DNA from: Saccoglossus kowalevskii
Lineage: Eukaryota > Hemichordata > Enteropneusta > Harrimaniidae
NCBI RefSeq assembly: GCF_000003605.2
Contig: NW_003124901.1
Coordinates: 144,384 to 180,075, forward strand
Direction of reading: 5' to 3'
Length of the DNA: 35,692 bases
The notes beneath the pieces are model-generated. The model worked only from the letters and a program-made list of their open reading frames with translations. It did no database searches and had not been told where the DNA came from. Position 1 is the stretch's first letter; the number at the start of each line of letters is the position of its first letter. Positions 22,460 to 33,869 of this stretch are shown one piece after another. Made by a program: the position numbers and the translations under genes.

Positions 22460-25205
22460 ATTTGCCCTTTCAAAACCCTAGCGACATGAATGCACTCAGG
22501 GGTGATTATGATCGTCCTATATACTTCAAATTATGAACGGTAAAAAGAAGCTTTTAGTCAAAGTCCTATTAAAAATGTTCCTTGCTTAATGAGCACGACT
22601 CGAGGGAAATGCGTGACACTAAACAAAACTGATGATAAAATGCTTCCATCATTTCAGACAGAGGCATTTCTGAAAGCGTTAAATAGGATTCGGATGCCGA
22701 CCCGATGTGACCCGACATCGAACTACATCTGCGAGGCACTCGCCTAGTCACGGTCATCACAACCAGCCGTACATCATAAGCACTTATTTTGTCCGTGTCA
22801 GCTTTGCTTGTTCGATTGTATATTTCTCTCAGTACATCTGCTCACGAGAAGTATATACACATTATATCAGCAGTATTTGTAAATTACGGTAATCAAGCTA
22901 GAGAAATATCGACAGATATATGAAGATGGAAGAAGATATCTCACGCAAAACGATTTTCCCAACGTTGCAGATGTAGAATCAGCTGGACTTGGGAAACGAT
23001 ATTATGTTATTAACTATTGTTTGTTTGTTTGTTTTTTGATTAAATGACATTCATGTCGGAACGTATCTCTCCTGTTAAACCACGATCATGACGTTGCACT
23101 ATTGCATTATGCGGTAAATTGTCTGGGAGCAAACCACCAACTAGAGCCAGAACACTCGGGGGAGTTCTAGAACCACCAGGAGGGAATTCTAGAAATACAT
23201 TCATTGATCTAGACTTTTTTTCTAGTAAAAAGATCATTGATCACTCAAGCCATGGACCGGCCAGTCTACTGACTGAATGAGTTGTATCATCGTCACACAT
23301 GCATATTCCAGTTTGTTTCCGCTTATCACTCTATTGTTCGTCTATACAGAAAATATAACAGAACACATTTATCAATGCTCAGCCAGACAATATGTAAATT
23401 TGAACAGCAGCCGGTACTGAAATGGGTCAGGGATTTCTAAAAATCACACATATCGTGGCATCGTACTTTTCTGTAAAATGGGTTTGCGATTTAAAATAAG
23501 CACCAATAAGCAGGAATAAATCTTAAATACTGTAAATGTATTAATTATTCGTTGGGTTTGAATTCGCTGATAAGTAAAATACGCTAAATTAAATCTACGT
23601 GAACACGTAAAATAACAATTGTAAAACTCGTGGAATTAAAACACAGTGCCAGTGAATGTGCACAAAACATCAACATAGTGAAATTAAATGCCATAAATAG
23701 TTTTACAGCCTGAGTATAATACAACTTGTAGCTTAAAATGCATTACAGCGTTTTGTGCTATATAATATTAGTTCATTTATTGAAAACTGTGAGAATATTT
23801 CAAGTACTATCGTGGTTTAGAGAACCACCTTCTCCTTAAGATTCTGGCTTTAGATTCATCGCGAGCCTAAAACCCTCGACATTTCTAAGCTAGAAACTCA
23901 TCGTTGAATCGAATGATACATACAGGCACAGTTAATGATGGGACTGTGATACAAGGCAAGATATTTTATACGTTGAAAAAACTGTCTGTATTGCTGCTTG
24001 TACGCGGCAACTCGATCAGGGGATTTACCGTGACTCATTCAATGTATATACAAACGTCCGGCGGCGTGATTGTGTCTTCGCCAATCAGACATCGTGTTAT
24101 TTGTGTCACACTAATTCAATTACCAATAGAAAGGTGCCTTGTCCAATCATAAAACATGTTACACATTATCTGAGCATACTGTCTAACTCAGCTTGCAGAA
24201 ATAACGAGGTTATTGCCTGTCATTCCTGTTTTCAGTAATCTAATGGAACACCCTCACAATCCCCACTCACGAATAGACGTCAACAATATTGAGCGTGACA
24301 CAAGAAGGAATCTGCGAGGTTTTAGCGACGACGGTGAAGGTGACTGCCACTCTCGGTTACTTCGTGACACTGAGTGAAAACATGAACGATTTGTATATGC
24401 GTGGTGTTAATGACAATTTAAATGACAAAAAGATTGTGAGACATATTAGTATTTGACATGGGTGGCATTGGTAAAATAGATTGTATCTACCATAAGGGCA
24501 TGTCACTACAGTTTCTGAATGCCGTAGTTGGAAGAAATGCTATTATTAACTCGGTAATGAAATGCTTTCTGCGGCACTGAGTTTACGGAGACAAGGCGCG
24601 CCACAAATACATGAGTTGCCTTCTGTTCAGAAATCTGTAAAGAAAGCAGGCAGGGAAAAATCAATCGCACAATGAAGAGAGATAAATAGGATATACCACA
24701 GGTTTACACTAGGAATACTTCAACACGGCGTACTATGTGTAGTTGTGAATGAAATTATTGGAATAGCCATAGCTTAGCGGTAGGAACTTATACATTAACG
24801 TAATCCCGCGAGTCGAGTTGTAATGCTTATCCGAGACAGCCCTGGCCTATTTCTGCTTCACATGATGTGTAAAGTTGTGTCCAATGACCATAAAATGGTG
24901 TCGTAATATTGGGTCAGAACGATCTGTTCAACTACTAGTATGTCCCTGAGGCTATTATTCTACGTTGAGTTTATGTGTGAACTGATCGTAGCCACGTCGC
25001 CAATATTTGGAACGTTTTTTTGGCGCTGAAACTCAGCACATCTCTCAACACGATATTTTTGAGTAAGCGTCATTTATTTGTAGAAACCTAGCGCTTCTCA
25101 GAATACCCCACTGCAGGACTTTGCATATACGATACGATTTCAATTACAGAAAAGCGAATATTTTGACCACAGTATAATCAGTGTTCACATATTTCACGTT
25201 AATCT
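22460..25205. other. Non-coding stretch with one repeat copy
   Basis: No coding exon recognised. It contains the decayed TA-type element at 23528-23708. A possible tRNA-derived A box (TAGCTTAGCGGTAGG at about 24771) has no matching acceptor stem. Confidence 0.45.
23528..23708. mobile_element. Decayed copy of the CTGTAAA/TTTACAG element
   Basis: It opens TACTGTAAATGTATTAATTA, then TTCGTTGGGTTTGAATTCGC and a matching ACGCTAAATTAAA, and closes TAGTTTTACAG. The right TA is lost (CC). It shares order of motifs with 21006-21216. Confidence 0.5.
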
Positions 25206-25211
25206 TCTTAA

Positions 25212-25370
25212 AACGGAGGGGGTCGTCATTTGCACACGCGCGGGTATTGAGTCCACATCGACGATATCAACGCAAGCTAAAAAAAACAAAGGCTCATGGG
25301 TAGACGCTTGTTTTTAAATAACGACACGCTATGGCCGTCTTCTGCATGCGCAGGTGACGACTCTCCCGCT
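25212..25370. mobile_element. TTAA-flanked MITE, family 1, 159 bp
   Basis: TTAA lies at 25208-25211 and 25371-25374. The ends AACGGAGGGGGTCGTCATTT and AGGTGACGACTCTCCCGCT are inverted. The interior GGTAGACGCTTGTTT and CGACACGCTATGGCC blocks match the copies at 13040 and 32084. Confidence 0.85.
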
Positions 25371-25564
25371 TTAAGCTGTTCCTCGCAGCAGATGCCTGCA
25401 AAGAAATCCAATAATGGTTTCACTTATAAGTGATGTTTCGATTGATATTTCTGAGTGAAGATTCATCTTGGGAGTGCTTGACAAGGACGAGACAAAATAT
25501 GCAAATTGGGGTAGCAACCACCAGAGTGTTTTACGACATGCCATGACAACAACGCACCAGATGA

Positions 25565-25960
25565 TGTTGGTTATATGGTATCACATGAAGTGTGTACTCT
25601 CATTAGCTGATTAAAATTCTAATTATATGGTGTTACATGGAATATGTGCTCTGATTGGCTGATTATAATTCCAAATATAAGGTTATAAGGTTTATTTAGA
25701 TTCAAGTTATATATGACGTGTGAACGGATTAGTAAACTGAATTTAGATGACAGTCAGAGTAAGCGAAACGTGTGGAATGATTGGCTTGTTTTGATTCCAG
25801 ATGCAAGGTAATACGTACGTATAAGGTATTGATTGGCCGATTTTGATTCGAGTTATATAGTGTTTTGTTGAATCATGTGCATTGATTGGCTGCTTTTGAT
25901 ACTATGTATATAGTGTTGCCTGAAACGAGTTCACTCAATGGCTGAGTTTTTTTTTTTTTT
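25565..25960. repeat. 52-53-bp degenerate tandem repeat with recurring ATTGGC
   Basis: The motif ATTGGCTGATT or close variants occurs at 25602, 25654, 25780, 25832, 25885 and 25938. Spacings are 52-53 bp except for one double-length step. The rest of the unit reads roughly TTATATGGTGTTACATGAA followed by TGTGCTCTG. ATTGG is the complement of the CCAAT box, so the array holds periodic NF-Y-like sites. It ends at a T16 tract. Confidence 0.7.
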
Positions 25961-26558
25961 TTGCCAATTTAATACTGTCAATCTTTATCACCTCATCTTA
26001 AGTTGTTTTCGGGTATTTTGCCGCTAAATTCAAATGTATGATATGATGAGTATGTAACAAACAAAATGAAATTAATTTAGGCGGTGAAATAATTGAAACC
26101 TTAGACACGCAGCTCCAAAATCCTTGATTATTTAACTATAGTGCATGGTATACGCATGGAGGCAAAAGAATGTCTTTTACCCCATGGTATACGTAATACA
26201 GTAGCCAGGAAAGTGAAATATACCCTGTAGTGTGACGTCACATTGAGACACGTACGGATGATTACGAATGAAATGCATACACGAACGTGTCTCCACACTC
26301 CCGATGTAATTGCTTTGACAAATAACGGATGATTTTGAAAATAATATTTGCCAACTGATTGCAGACAGCTCCGGAATGTCGCCGTGATCGTTCTTTGACA
26401 TACAATTGAACGATAATAAGGAATCGTATCCAAAAATAGAAATGCCAGTTATCACTGAAGTCGATTACTTTCCCGTCTGAAATGGAGTAACACAGATGTA
26501 ACGAAGTGGGTAAAAAATACGCTTCTTTTAATATGTATCAAATACTGTTATCAGCGAT

Positions 26559-26606
26559 GTAATAAATAAATAAATGAATGAATGAATGAATGAATGAATG
26601 AATGAA

Positions 26607-26680
<74 letters not shown>
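26559..26680. repeat. (AAAT)n / (GAAT)n tetranucleotide microsatellite
   Basis: AAAT units, then about seven GAAT units, then a long pure AAAT run. Long YLFI-repeat open frames on the minus strand are artefacts of this repeat. Confidence 0.9.
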
Positions 26681-26681
<1 letters not shown>

Positions 26682-26689
26682 GGAGACAA

Positions 26690-29380
26690 AAGTAATCTCA
26701 CTAGTGAACGTGAAAGCAAACACACGTAAAGGTGAAAGCATTGTGATGGTTGAAATGTCATCACCAGACAAAAAAAATGAGTGGTTTATTTAAAGAAACA
26801 TACAATGCATACAACTGCGAGCTGAATGAACGTTGCCATGCGTTTTGAAGTTGATCAAAAGGCGTATTATAAGTATACGTGTTTGTAACATACCAGAACA
26901 CTGAACTCAATGAAGCTGAGTTAATTTTATATTATGTGACCTTGGCCTCCTCTGACCTAACATAATTATATCGGGGGGGTGCCATGGTCACGTGATGCAA
27001 TTTCATAATGGTTGAGTACCCCTAATAATAACGGCATGTAATTGCAGATTAGGATTGAACAAATTATGCAGTATTTCCAGAGAAATGCCGGGCAGTGGTA
27101 CAATCATTCATACTGACCCGCATACTATAACAAAAAATAGTACGTGAATGTATATTATCGGTTTTATTGCGTTTTAAGTTTGTTCATGGCGTGAACATTC
27201 AACGACTCGGACATTTTACAATTTTGTTTTCAGAATAGCACGGTAAATTCAAATCTGTCATTTGTCAGCACTATCTAGTATACCAACTGAACGCGACTAA
27301 TAAAATGACGTACTGCTATTTGATGACGTAACATCCTATCACGTGATACGCACAATGCCTTCTACCAATGATAAGATCGTGACCGTATCAAATGGGGAAC
27401 AAACGAGATGCCTGAAATTGTCAGCTATGGGAACCGATTCTTTTATTATCCATTGACCTTTTATTTATATTTCATCAGCCGACGAGTAATCAGATTTACT
27501 GGGCATGAGCATTGCGAAGTTCCCATGAATATAACATACCAACGGAATAACCGTGGGTTACACAAAACTCATGAATGCGCACGACTATATGGGCTACAAT
27601 AAGAGAAGTGTAAAACAACATGTCGCCTTCAACAATGACCGTCACCGAGGTGTACGCGATCACCACTCTAGCGCAAAGTTATCAACAAATTAGTTACCGT
27701 GACTTCTGTATTAACTATATGTTTCGTACACAATCGTGGATGAACTTTCTCCTTTTAAAAATATTTCTCTTTATAGAGGGGAGGGAGGAAAGAAGTATAC
27801 CGGGACAGAATAGCCGACGACTGTGCGCTAGAATTCTGTTTGATGATTTTCAATCGGTTTGGATTCAATCAAAGCGTTTTTAGATCAAAGTTCAAAGTTG
27901 TATCGGAGCTGTCGTACTCTATCGGTTACTAGAGGCATGGCGCCATATTTCACAGCAATGATCTGGTTTGATACGCGCGGTATAATTCACAATGGACAGA
28001 AACGCGGTAAAGTCTCGTGCAGTTGTAATTATTGTTTTACCATTCAAAGCACGAATAGGTAGACTAATCAGTACAAGGTCTAATCAAAGACAGTCAAGTT
28101 ATCGTGTGTTCTCGCAGGCATATCAGAGAGATATCAAAAACGCGCCATGTGGGAATATACTTGCGATTTTCTACATGAGTGAAACTACAGTCAAGAATGT
28201 GAACAAATTTTTTTTTTTTTATAATTTAATTTTGAAACCCCGGTGTCCTTGCATCATTCGCTATAGCGTAGCGGCCATGCATGCCGTACGCAGAGTAGCG
28301 CGTGACCGTGACGTTATCTTGCTGCCATGTGACAATATTCATAATAAGTCGCGTCATCATTGAAGGTATATGTAATCGTCACGCATCCTCGATCATACAA
28401 CGAAATTCTATATTCTAGCGATAATACTGTTAATAGTTTGTTTATTCGATTGGACGATATATTTATTTAAGATGACCGGCGTTAAATTTAAACCCATGGC
28501 CTAACTGTCTAAAGCGTGGTTCGTCGTGGTTTTGCTGGGTCATGGGCAAATTGCCACATTTACTATTAATAAAGCGATTCGTTCTGAAATCATGTAATAT
28601 TTATTTATTTTATTTATAACTGTATTGTTTTTCTACGATCGTTTTCTTTTGAAGTCTTCCCAAGCAAGGGGAAACTATTTAAATTGTTCATCTGATCGAA
28701 TCATAAGGTCACACAAAACATGACAATCTCTTCATCTGATGCTGTACTACAAAATGCTACAACAGACAGTCTATATGTCAATATGGCGGCTTAATGATGA
28801 GTATTTTCATTTGCATAGCCCTGCAGCTATACCCTCTTTCGCATTAACCATAAACATATCCGTTTTTCTTGTCTTTAAATAGGTTTATGAAATTGAAGAC
28901 GTCGGCAGCATCGTTTCCACAGCGACGAGCCACCGCTGTGTAAAATAAACTGCGATCGTATCATTGGAACAAATCCGCTGCACGTAAAATTAAGCAGGGG
29001 GTTTAGTAGCAGTCACGCAGCAACTGTGAACGTGCCGACGACAGAGCGGTAGACGCAACACAAAAGGCCCTGTCGTCACACGTTTGCACTAGACATAGCG
29101 CCCACTATTCACGATGAAAGCTAAATGAAAAGTGGAAACGGAACGCCATTTCTGACGTTGTGATAACGATGTATCTGTTAGCCTATGTCTGGCTTCACGC
29201 GTTTTTTTTAGAGGGGGTGTCTAGGTATCGCGCATAGATCAATTGAGGTGTCGTGTTACATGGCATACAATAGATACCAGGACCAGGGTGGCCTAATAAA
29301 GACGTAATATGAATAGGCAGATTCTTTACTTTCGACCGTGAGCCCTTTGACGGTGAAAATCAGGGTATATGAACAGAACA
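26690..29380. other. Non-coding stretch, no gene recognised
   Basis: Several frames of 60-123 codons occur but lack start context, splice signals or protein-like composition. TCACGTGA occurs at 26988-26995 and 27339-27346. The part 28900-29250 is richer in CpG than its surroundings and could be regulatory. Confidence 0.45.
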
Positions 29381-29428
29381 TTTATGAGAAAACATCGTCA
29401 ATGCGAAAAAAAAGGTCGTAGAACTTAC

Positions 29429-29579
29429 CTTTGGGTTCGGATAGAATAAGTCGATAAGACTTCGGTATGTGTTCTAAATCATGAAGGGTTATTGACGCTG
29501 TGCGCTGCTTTCTGAAACCTCCTGTCTCGACTGCGATGTTGGCGAGTGATATTAAAATGCATTCACCGCGACGACGCAT
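29429..29579 (-). CDS. Candidate isolated exon with strong donor, family unknown
   Basis: The minus strand reads from ATG (29579, inside the NRF1-like ACGCATGCGC) for 50 codons to CCCAAAG|GTAAGT, a consensus 5' splice site, in phase 1. Part of the peptide, SITLHDLEHIPKSYRLILSE, looks protein-like. An internal acceptor, CCAACATCGCAG|TCGAG at 29531, could shorten it. The NRF1-like site fits a promoter and first exon here. No following exon was recognised below 29400. Its phase does not match the exon candidate at 12363-12678. Confidence 0.25.
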
Positions 29580-29891
29580 GCGCTAGAATGACCTTGCAAA
29601 GTAGCTTATTAGCGTATTGGTGTGAATTGACGTACTTGTATTTCTGTGTTACGGTAGAACCAACAACGCTTGGGAATAATTGCAAAAAAAGGGACGGGTG
29701 TTATTGCATTTTGAATAAAGAATTACCTGTTATCTGTTTCTCATTCAAAACATTTATTTACCACATATTGTTTGAAAGTCTGGACATTGAGGAATACATT
29801 TGTACTCGCTAGTCATTTGTTTACATGTAAGTCACGTGACAGACTAAATGCCGGACCTTGTTAAAACACAGTTACTAGAAGAACCGTGGTC

Positions 29892-29921
29892 CACAGTCCC
29901 TCTATAGATAGAGGGACTGTG
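29892..29921. repeat. Perfect 14-bp palindrome, 2-base loop
   Basis: CACAGTCCCTCTAT, AG, ATAGAGGGACTGTG. It is formed by two transposon ends facing away from each other; the same end occurs again at 30670-30683. Confidence 0.9.
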
Positions 29922-30682
29922 CGTGGTCAAAATTATTAAGTCCGCGATTTTCTGAAAACTCGGCAGTATTTCCAATTGAAATTTACGGGATAAACCCTTT
30001 GGTAAATATTCCCAACTGTTTTCAATTTTTTTTTTTTTTTAAGTTTGCAGAAAAGTATTTTCCTCGCCAATAATTCATCACTAGGACACTTATTCCACTC
30101 TCTCAACTTTTGAAATGCACACAATGTACTAATATTAAACATGAAGTATTTGTTCTAATATTACTACAAAATACTTATAAATGTTTCAATATTTTGATCG
30201 GTGCGATTGCAGAACATAATAACCATGCTGGTGAGTGATTAATTTTATACCGAATTTTATAGCAAAGGAATTTTAGGAAAGTTGTGTGCATGTTGCCAAT
30301 GACATGTTAGGATCCATTGCTATGTAATATACCAATCAAAGAATTATCCATTGTCAATGATTACCATTCAACGGCATTCTCTGACTTTCCAATAAACTAC
30401 TAGTATACTTCAAGTGCATAATAAACAATGACAATTACGTAAGAAAACAAAGACTGGAATTTGAATAATCCAGAGTAACAACAGAGCTGACCTTTAATGA
30501 AAGTATTTGTATCAATTGCTACTAACCTCAGACTGTAGTTTGACGTTAGTATCTTCTATGGTCTGAGCTACAACAGCTAGAGCCAAATCTACAAGCATTT
30601 GAGGTATGAGGCAGTCATGGGTTTAAATAAACTGACACAAAGCTTCTGACTGGAGTATTTAATTCATACCACAGTCCCTCTA
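29909..30682. mobile_element. Candidate TA-flanked element with GAGGGACTGTG ends (about 774 bp)
   Basis: TA-GAGGGACTGTG at the left is matched by CACAGTCCCTC-TA at the right. Only the outer 11-14 bp are shared, and no transposase frame is visible inside, so this would be a non-autonomous or decayed mariner-type element. Alternatively, the three ends belong to separate short elements. Confidence 0.45.
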
Positions 30683-31260
30683 TCCGGGCTCACTCTCCCT
30701 TGCAGAGTCTTCTTGACCTAGGGAGCCACAGAGAGCCGCAACTAGTGGGACGTTCCCTGGCGACTACCTAGCTTAGTGATAAAAGACCCATAGTCTCTGC
30801 GACGGAGAATGATCCGGGCTGTGTTCATACTCACATTTTCGCAGAGCATAATGAGTTGTTTTAAGCGTGACATATTTGTGTAACCCGGATTTAAAATAAT
30901 TCAGAAGTACGCACGATAATTAGTTTCCCTGTGTCACCTGTCATAAAGTCGAACTAGCGATATGCGGAGATGTCGTTGCCATAGCTACGAATCAACAACA
31001 AAAGACGCCTAACACAGACAAAGTGGTCTCAACGATTTGCCCGGTGACCCGGACATTTTTTATTAATTGTCAATATACTCATACATGATTTTGGGATCAA
31101 ATTTAATTTTGAATAGTAATTTTATATTCCTTTTGTCTACTAGCTCCCTGGATTACAATGGTTAATCCGAGTTTGACTATATAAGTCGTTTTCATTCATG
31201 CATAAACTATACACATGTCACATGCTGCGCGTATTCATTGTACGTAAAGTTATCACGGGC

Positions 31261-31572
31261 CTACTGCGTACCGTTATATTGAGAAAATACAGTCTGCACA
31301 GTCCCTGGTGTGGAGAGCTGTAGTCGAATACACACAAATAGCTCTAAAACAAGAATTCTTTCCAATAATGACCCTTCCAGGTTGTATTCACGCGGAATTG
31401 TTGCAGGTTGACAGTCTTTGACAGTTTCGAGTACTAGTAAGCAGCGGTGCCGAACATGAAGCTTTGCGAGTCCATGAAATTTGCCACACGTGAGCCGGGA
31501 CTTTTTTACGGTCTTCAGGTACTTTAAGTAATTACACCGACTATCACTGTCCACTATTTGAAATATCAACAA
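31261..31572 (-). CDS. Doubtful 103-aa open frame
   Basis: The frame shows protein-like stretches (HVRHRCLLVLETVKDCQ, SLLERILVLELFVCIRLQL). It could begin after an acceptor-like GTGGACAG near 31554 and has a weak donor-like ACG|GTACGC near its end. It has no recognised family, no strong start context and no neighbours, so chance is the likelier explanation. Confidence 0.15.
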   Translation of the reverse strand: MLIFQIVDSDSRCNYLKYLKTVKKSRLTCGKFHGLAKLHVRHRCLLVLETVKDCQPATIPREYNLEGSLLERILVLELFVCIRLQLSTPGTVQTVFSQYNGTQ

Positions 31573-31910
31573 AATGTTACTTTTTAAATTAAAATATCAT
31601 TCGAAAAAATTATAGATATATACAACCTTAACTCAACAAAATACAACCGACCCTCCATTACCTTCATCAAATCTCATACACAGTATTTATCACTATTGAA
31701 TCGATCGACTCTTTTTCTAATTTTCCAGAATCAGAGCTATTTCTAAGAAACATTTTAGGATTCCGACTTTTGACCTATTTAGACCTAGTATTTTTTATTC
31801 CAATTTATCAATATATATATATGAATATATATACGAATCGCCGTATATCTTGGAAGAAATTCATTTTCGATCATTTCCCGTATTAATATAAGAACAATTT
31901 TTTTTCACCA

Positions 31911-31944
31911 CGTGTGTGTGTGTGTGTGTGTGTGGGGGGGGGGG
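31911..31944. repeat. (GT)n microsatellite followed by a G tract
   Basis: About 12 GT units run directly into 11-12 G. Confidence 0.9.
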
Positions 31945-32083
31945 TAATATCACTGTAAATACTTTCAGTAATTATTTTTAAAAACAAATTGGTCAACTTA
32001 TTTCACTTTTATTGTTTATGAAAATAATAATATACATTTTTTTGGTTTACATATATGTAACTCTTGAAATAAGTAAACATTAA

Positions 32084-32241
32084 AATGGGAGGGTCGTCAC
32101 CTGCGCACGCGCGGGAATTTAGTCCCAAGCGATGATAACAACACACGCTAATAACGGGAAGACTCATGGGTAGACGCTTGTTTGTAAACAATGACACGCT
32201 ATGGCCACCCGACGCGTTTCGTAGGTGACGACTCCCCTGCT
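32084..32241. mobile_element. TTAA-flanked MITE, family 1, 158 bp
   Basis: TTAA lies at 32080-32083 and 32242-32245. Ends are AATGGGAGGGTCGTCACCTG and AGGTGACGACTCCCCTGCT. The interior GGGTAGACGCTTGTTTGTAA is identical to the copy at 13040. Right of ATGGCC it reads ACCCGACGCGTTTCG, the most diverged part. Confidence 0.85.
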
Positions 32242-32249
32242 TTAACTTT

Positions 32250-33660
32250 CTCAGAAAAGTAATTCTATATATTAGGCATTGATTCATACATAAAAAAAAA
32301 TCATTCTACCGTAACATTAGTTTTATTGTAGTTAGTTTAGTGGCATGACTTCACGTGTACACTAAATCCATCAACACTGGCTTGAACAGTATTAACTCAT
32401 TTCCATCGCTAATAATAGTGAAAATTACCCACATGTACGTAAAACATCGTACCTGTTAGTTACTACATCTAGTAGTGAAGCGTTCCTGTGACGTAAGCTG
32501 GACAAATCACCGCCGTAATAATAACAATAATCAATGCTCGATGTCCCCGATCTTGAACTACAATATTAGGGAATATATATTTATCATAATGCGCTAGTTA
32601 ATATTATCAACATTTACAACAGTAAATTATTTCTCTGATTAAAAGCATCATAACAACTATAAAGAAAAGGGGGCATATAACCATATTTTTTTCTTTTCAC
32701 AAGTGCTGTACACGCGCACAGACACCAATATGATTAAATTAATGATTTTTTTCTGAATATTGAAGTAATGAGAACACATCTAGAGTAGAAAAAAATGTTC
32801 AGATTTATATAACTAATGTATGGCTGAATTGACGCAAACCATAATTGACTGAAACATCTTTGACATCATCAACCACACTACACATGTAGTAGATTAACAC
32901 TTTAATTTAGGAGTTACTTAAATAGCGTGTTTTGGTTCGTTGTTGTTTCGAAGGAAATTTTATTTTATTGTCATGGGTAACGAATTCCAATATATTAAGC
33001 TATGTTCACAGAAAAATAGGAGCTTTGAACAAACTTGTGTAAATATCATGAATGTGAAATCGATATGGATAATCAAATTCATTTCGCGCTTAGTTGCTGT
33101 GTCTCGAATCGAATGTCAATAAGCTAGTTTTCAGCTTTTATTATTATTGATATTACTATAAAATAATATTTAAGCTGGAATTCATTTTCGCGAAAAAAAA
33201 AACTTTTTGGGGTGTTTTGTACGGCATTTATTTTCATTGATTTTTGACGAAATAAATTTAAGATGTAGGAAAACAGGAATATTCGCTGGGTTTTATTTAT
33301 CACTTAATCTTTCTTTCAGAGGGAATAAATTCCAAGCAAAAATAAAGTATTTTACAGTATTTTAAAGTTCTTGCTTTTTAAAGAATGATAAAAAATGTTT
33401 ATTTCAATTTGAAAATGTTACCAGTCAGACAACCCTTTTTCCGCAATAGGGAAATATATTTCAAAATTTAATCTAATCATGCATGATTTCAAATTTAAAA
33501 AAAAAATTATTGAACCATATTATTCAATATGTGACATTTTAGTTTTCGGCATATCAATGGAATTGTTTTACATCGTAGTTTCTAGGGCATGACACATACA
33601 GGATATCACGTGACATACACGACACCTCTTCAGATCCATTGCATCCATCATGTGGAACAG
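32250..33660. other. Non-coding stretch, no gene recognised
   Basis: Very AT-rich. The part 33180-33360 has TTCGCTGGGTTTTATTTAT and ends TATTTTACAGTA, probably a decayed copy of the element at 21006. TCACGTGA occurs at 33606-33613. Confidence 0.45.
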
Positions 33661-33669
33661 ACTGATTAA

Positions 33670-33863
33670 AATCTGATTAAAATCCGATGTAGGTATGAGG
33701 CTCCATTTTTTATGACCCAATAGTTAGAGGCGACTGGAACACAACTGACTAAGAACTGATTAACGGCAAGTAAAACCAAAAAAATCGACATATTCAAACA
33801 AAAGTACAAATAAATATTATATAAAGTTGGAGCCTCATACCTACATCGGATTTTAATCAGATT
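33670..33863. mobile_element. 194-bp element with perfect 36-bp terminal inverted repeats
   Basis: The arms 33670-33705 and 33828-33863 are exact reverse complements over all 36 bases (they contain CCGATGTAGGTATGAGGCTC). The spacer is 122 bp and non-coding. Just outside the left arm, CTGATTAAAAT is duplicated. AGACT occurs outside both ends (33658 and 33866) as a possible target duplication. No superfamily assigned. Perfect arms suggest recent activity or gene conversion. Confidence 0.75.
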
Positions 33864-33869
33864 GAGACT

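Larger units (their letters stand above)
30690..32075. other. Non-coding stretch with one doubtful frame and a GT microsatellite
   Basis: TCCGGGCT recurs at about 30683 and 30812, bounding a 130-bp block of unusually high GC that may be part of a repeat. The (GT)n tract is at 31911-31933. No other gene is visible. Confidence 0.45.

Noticed and set aside
22690-22760. tRNA-like segment on the minus strand (TAGGCGAGTGCCTCGCA then TAGTTCGATGTC)
   Set aside because: Resembles tRNA-derived SINE heads, but the A/B boxes are imperfect and no repeat tail or second copy is in the window.
24764-24835. tRNA gene or tRNA-derived SINE (A box TAGCTTAGCGGTAGG)
   Set aside because: No matching acceptor stem and the B box (GAGTCGAGTT) is poor; could be a decayed SINE head but not supportable.
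26528-26771. YLFI-repeat membrane-like frames
   Set aside because: Produced by the AAAT/GAAT microsatellite in every frame.
27620-28363. Overlapping plus-strand frames of 67-123 codons
   Set aside because: Overlapping frames with poly-T-derived Phe runs and no recognisable domain or splice sites.
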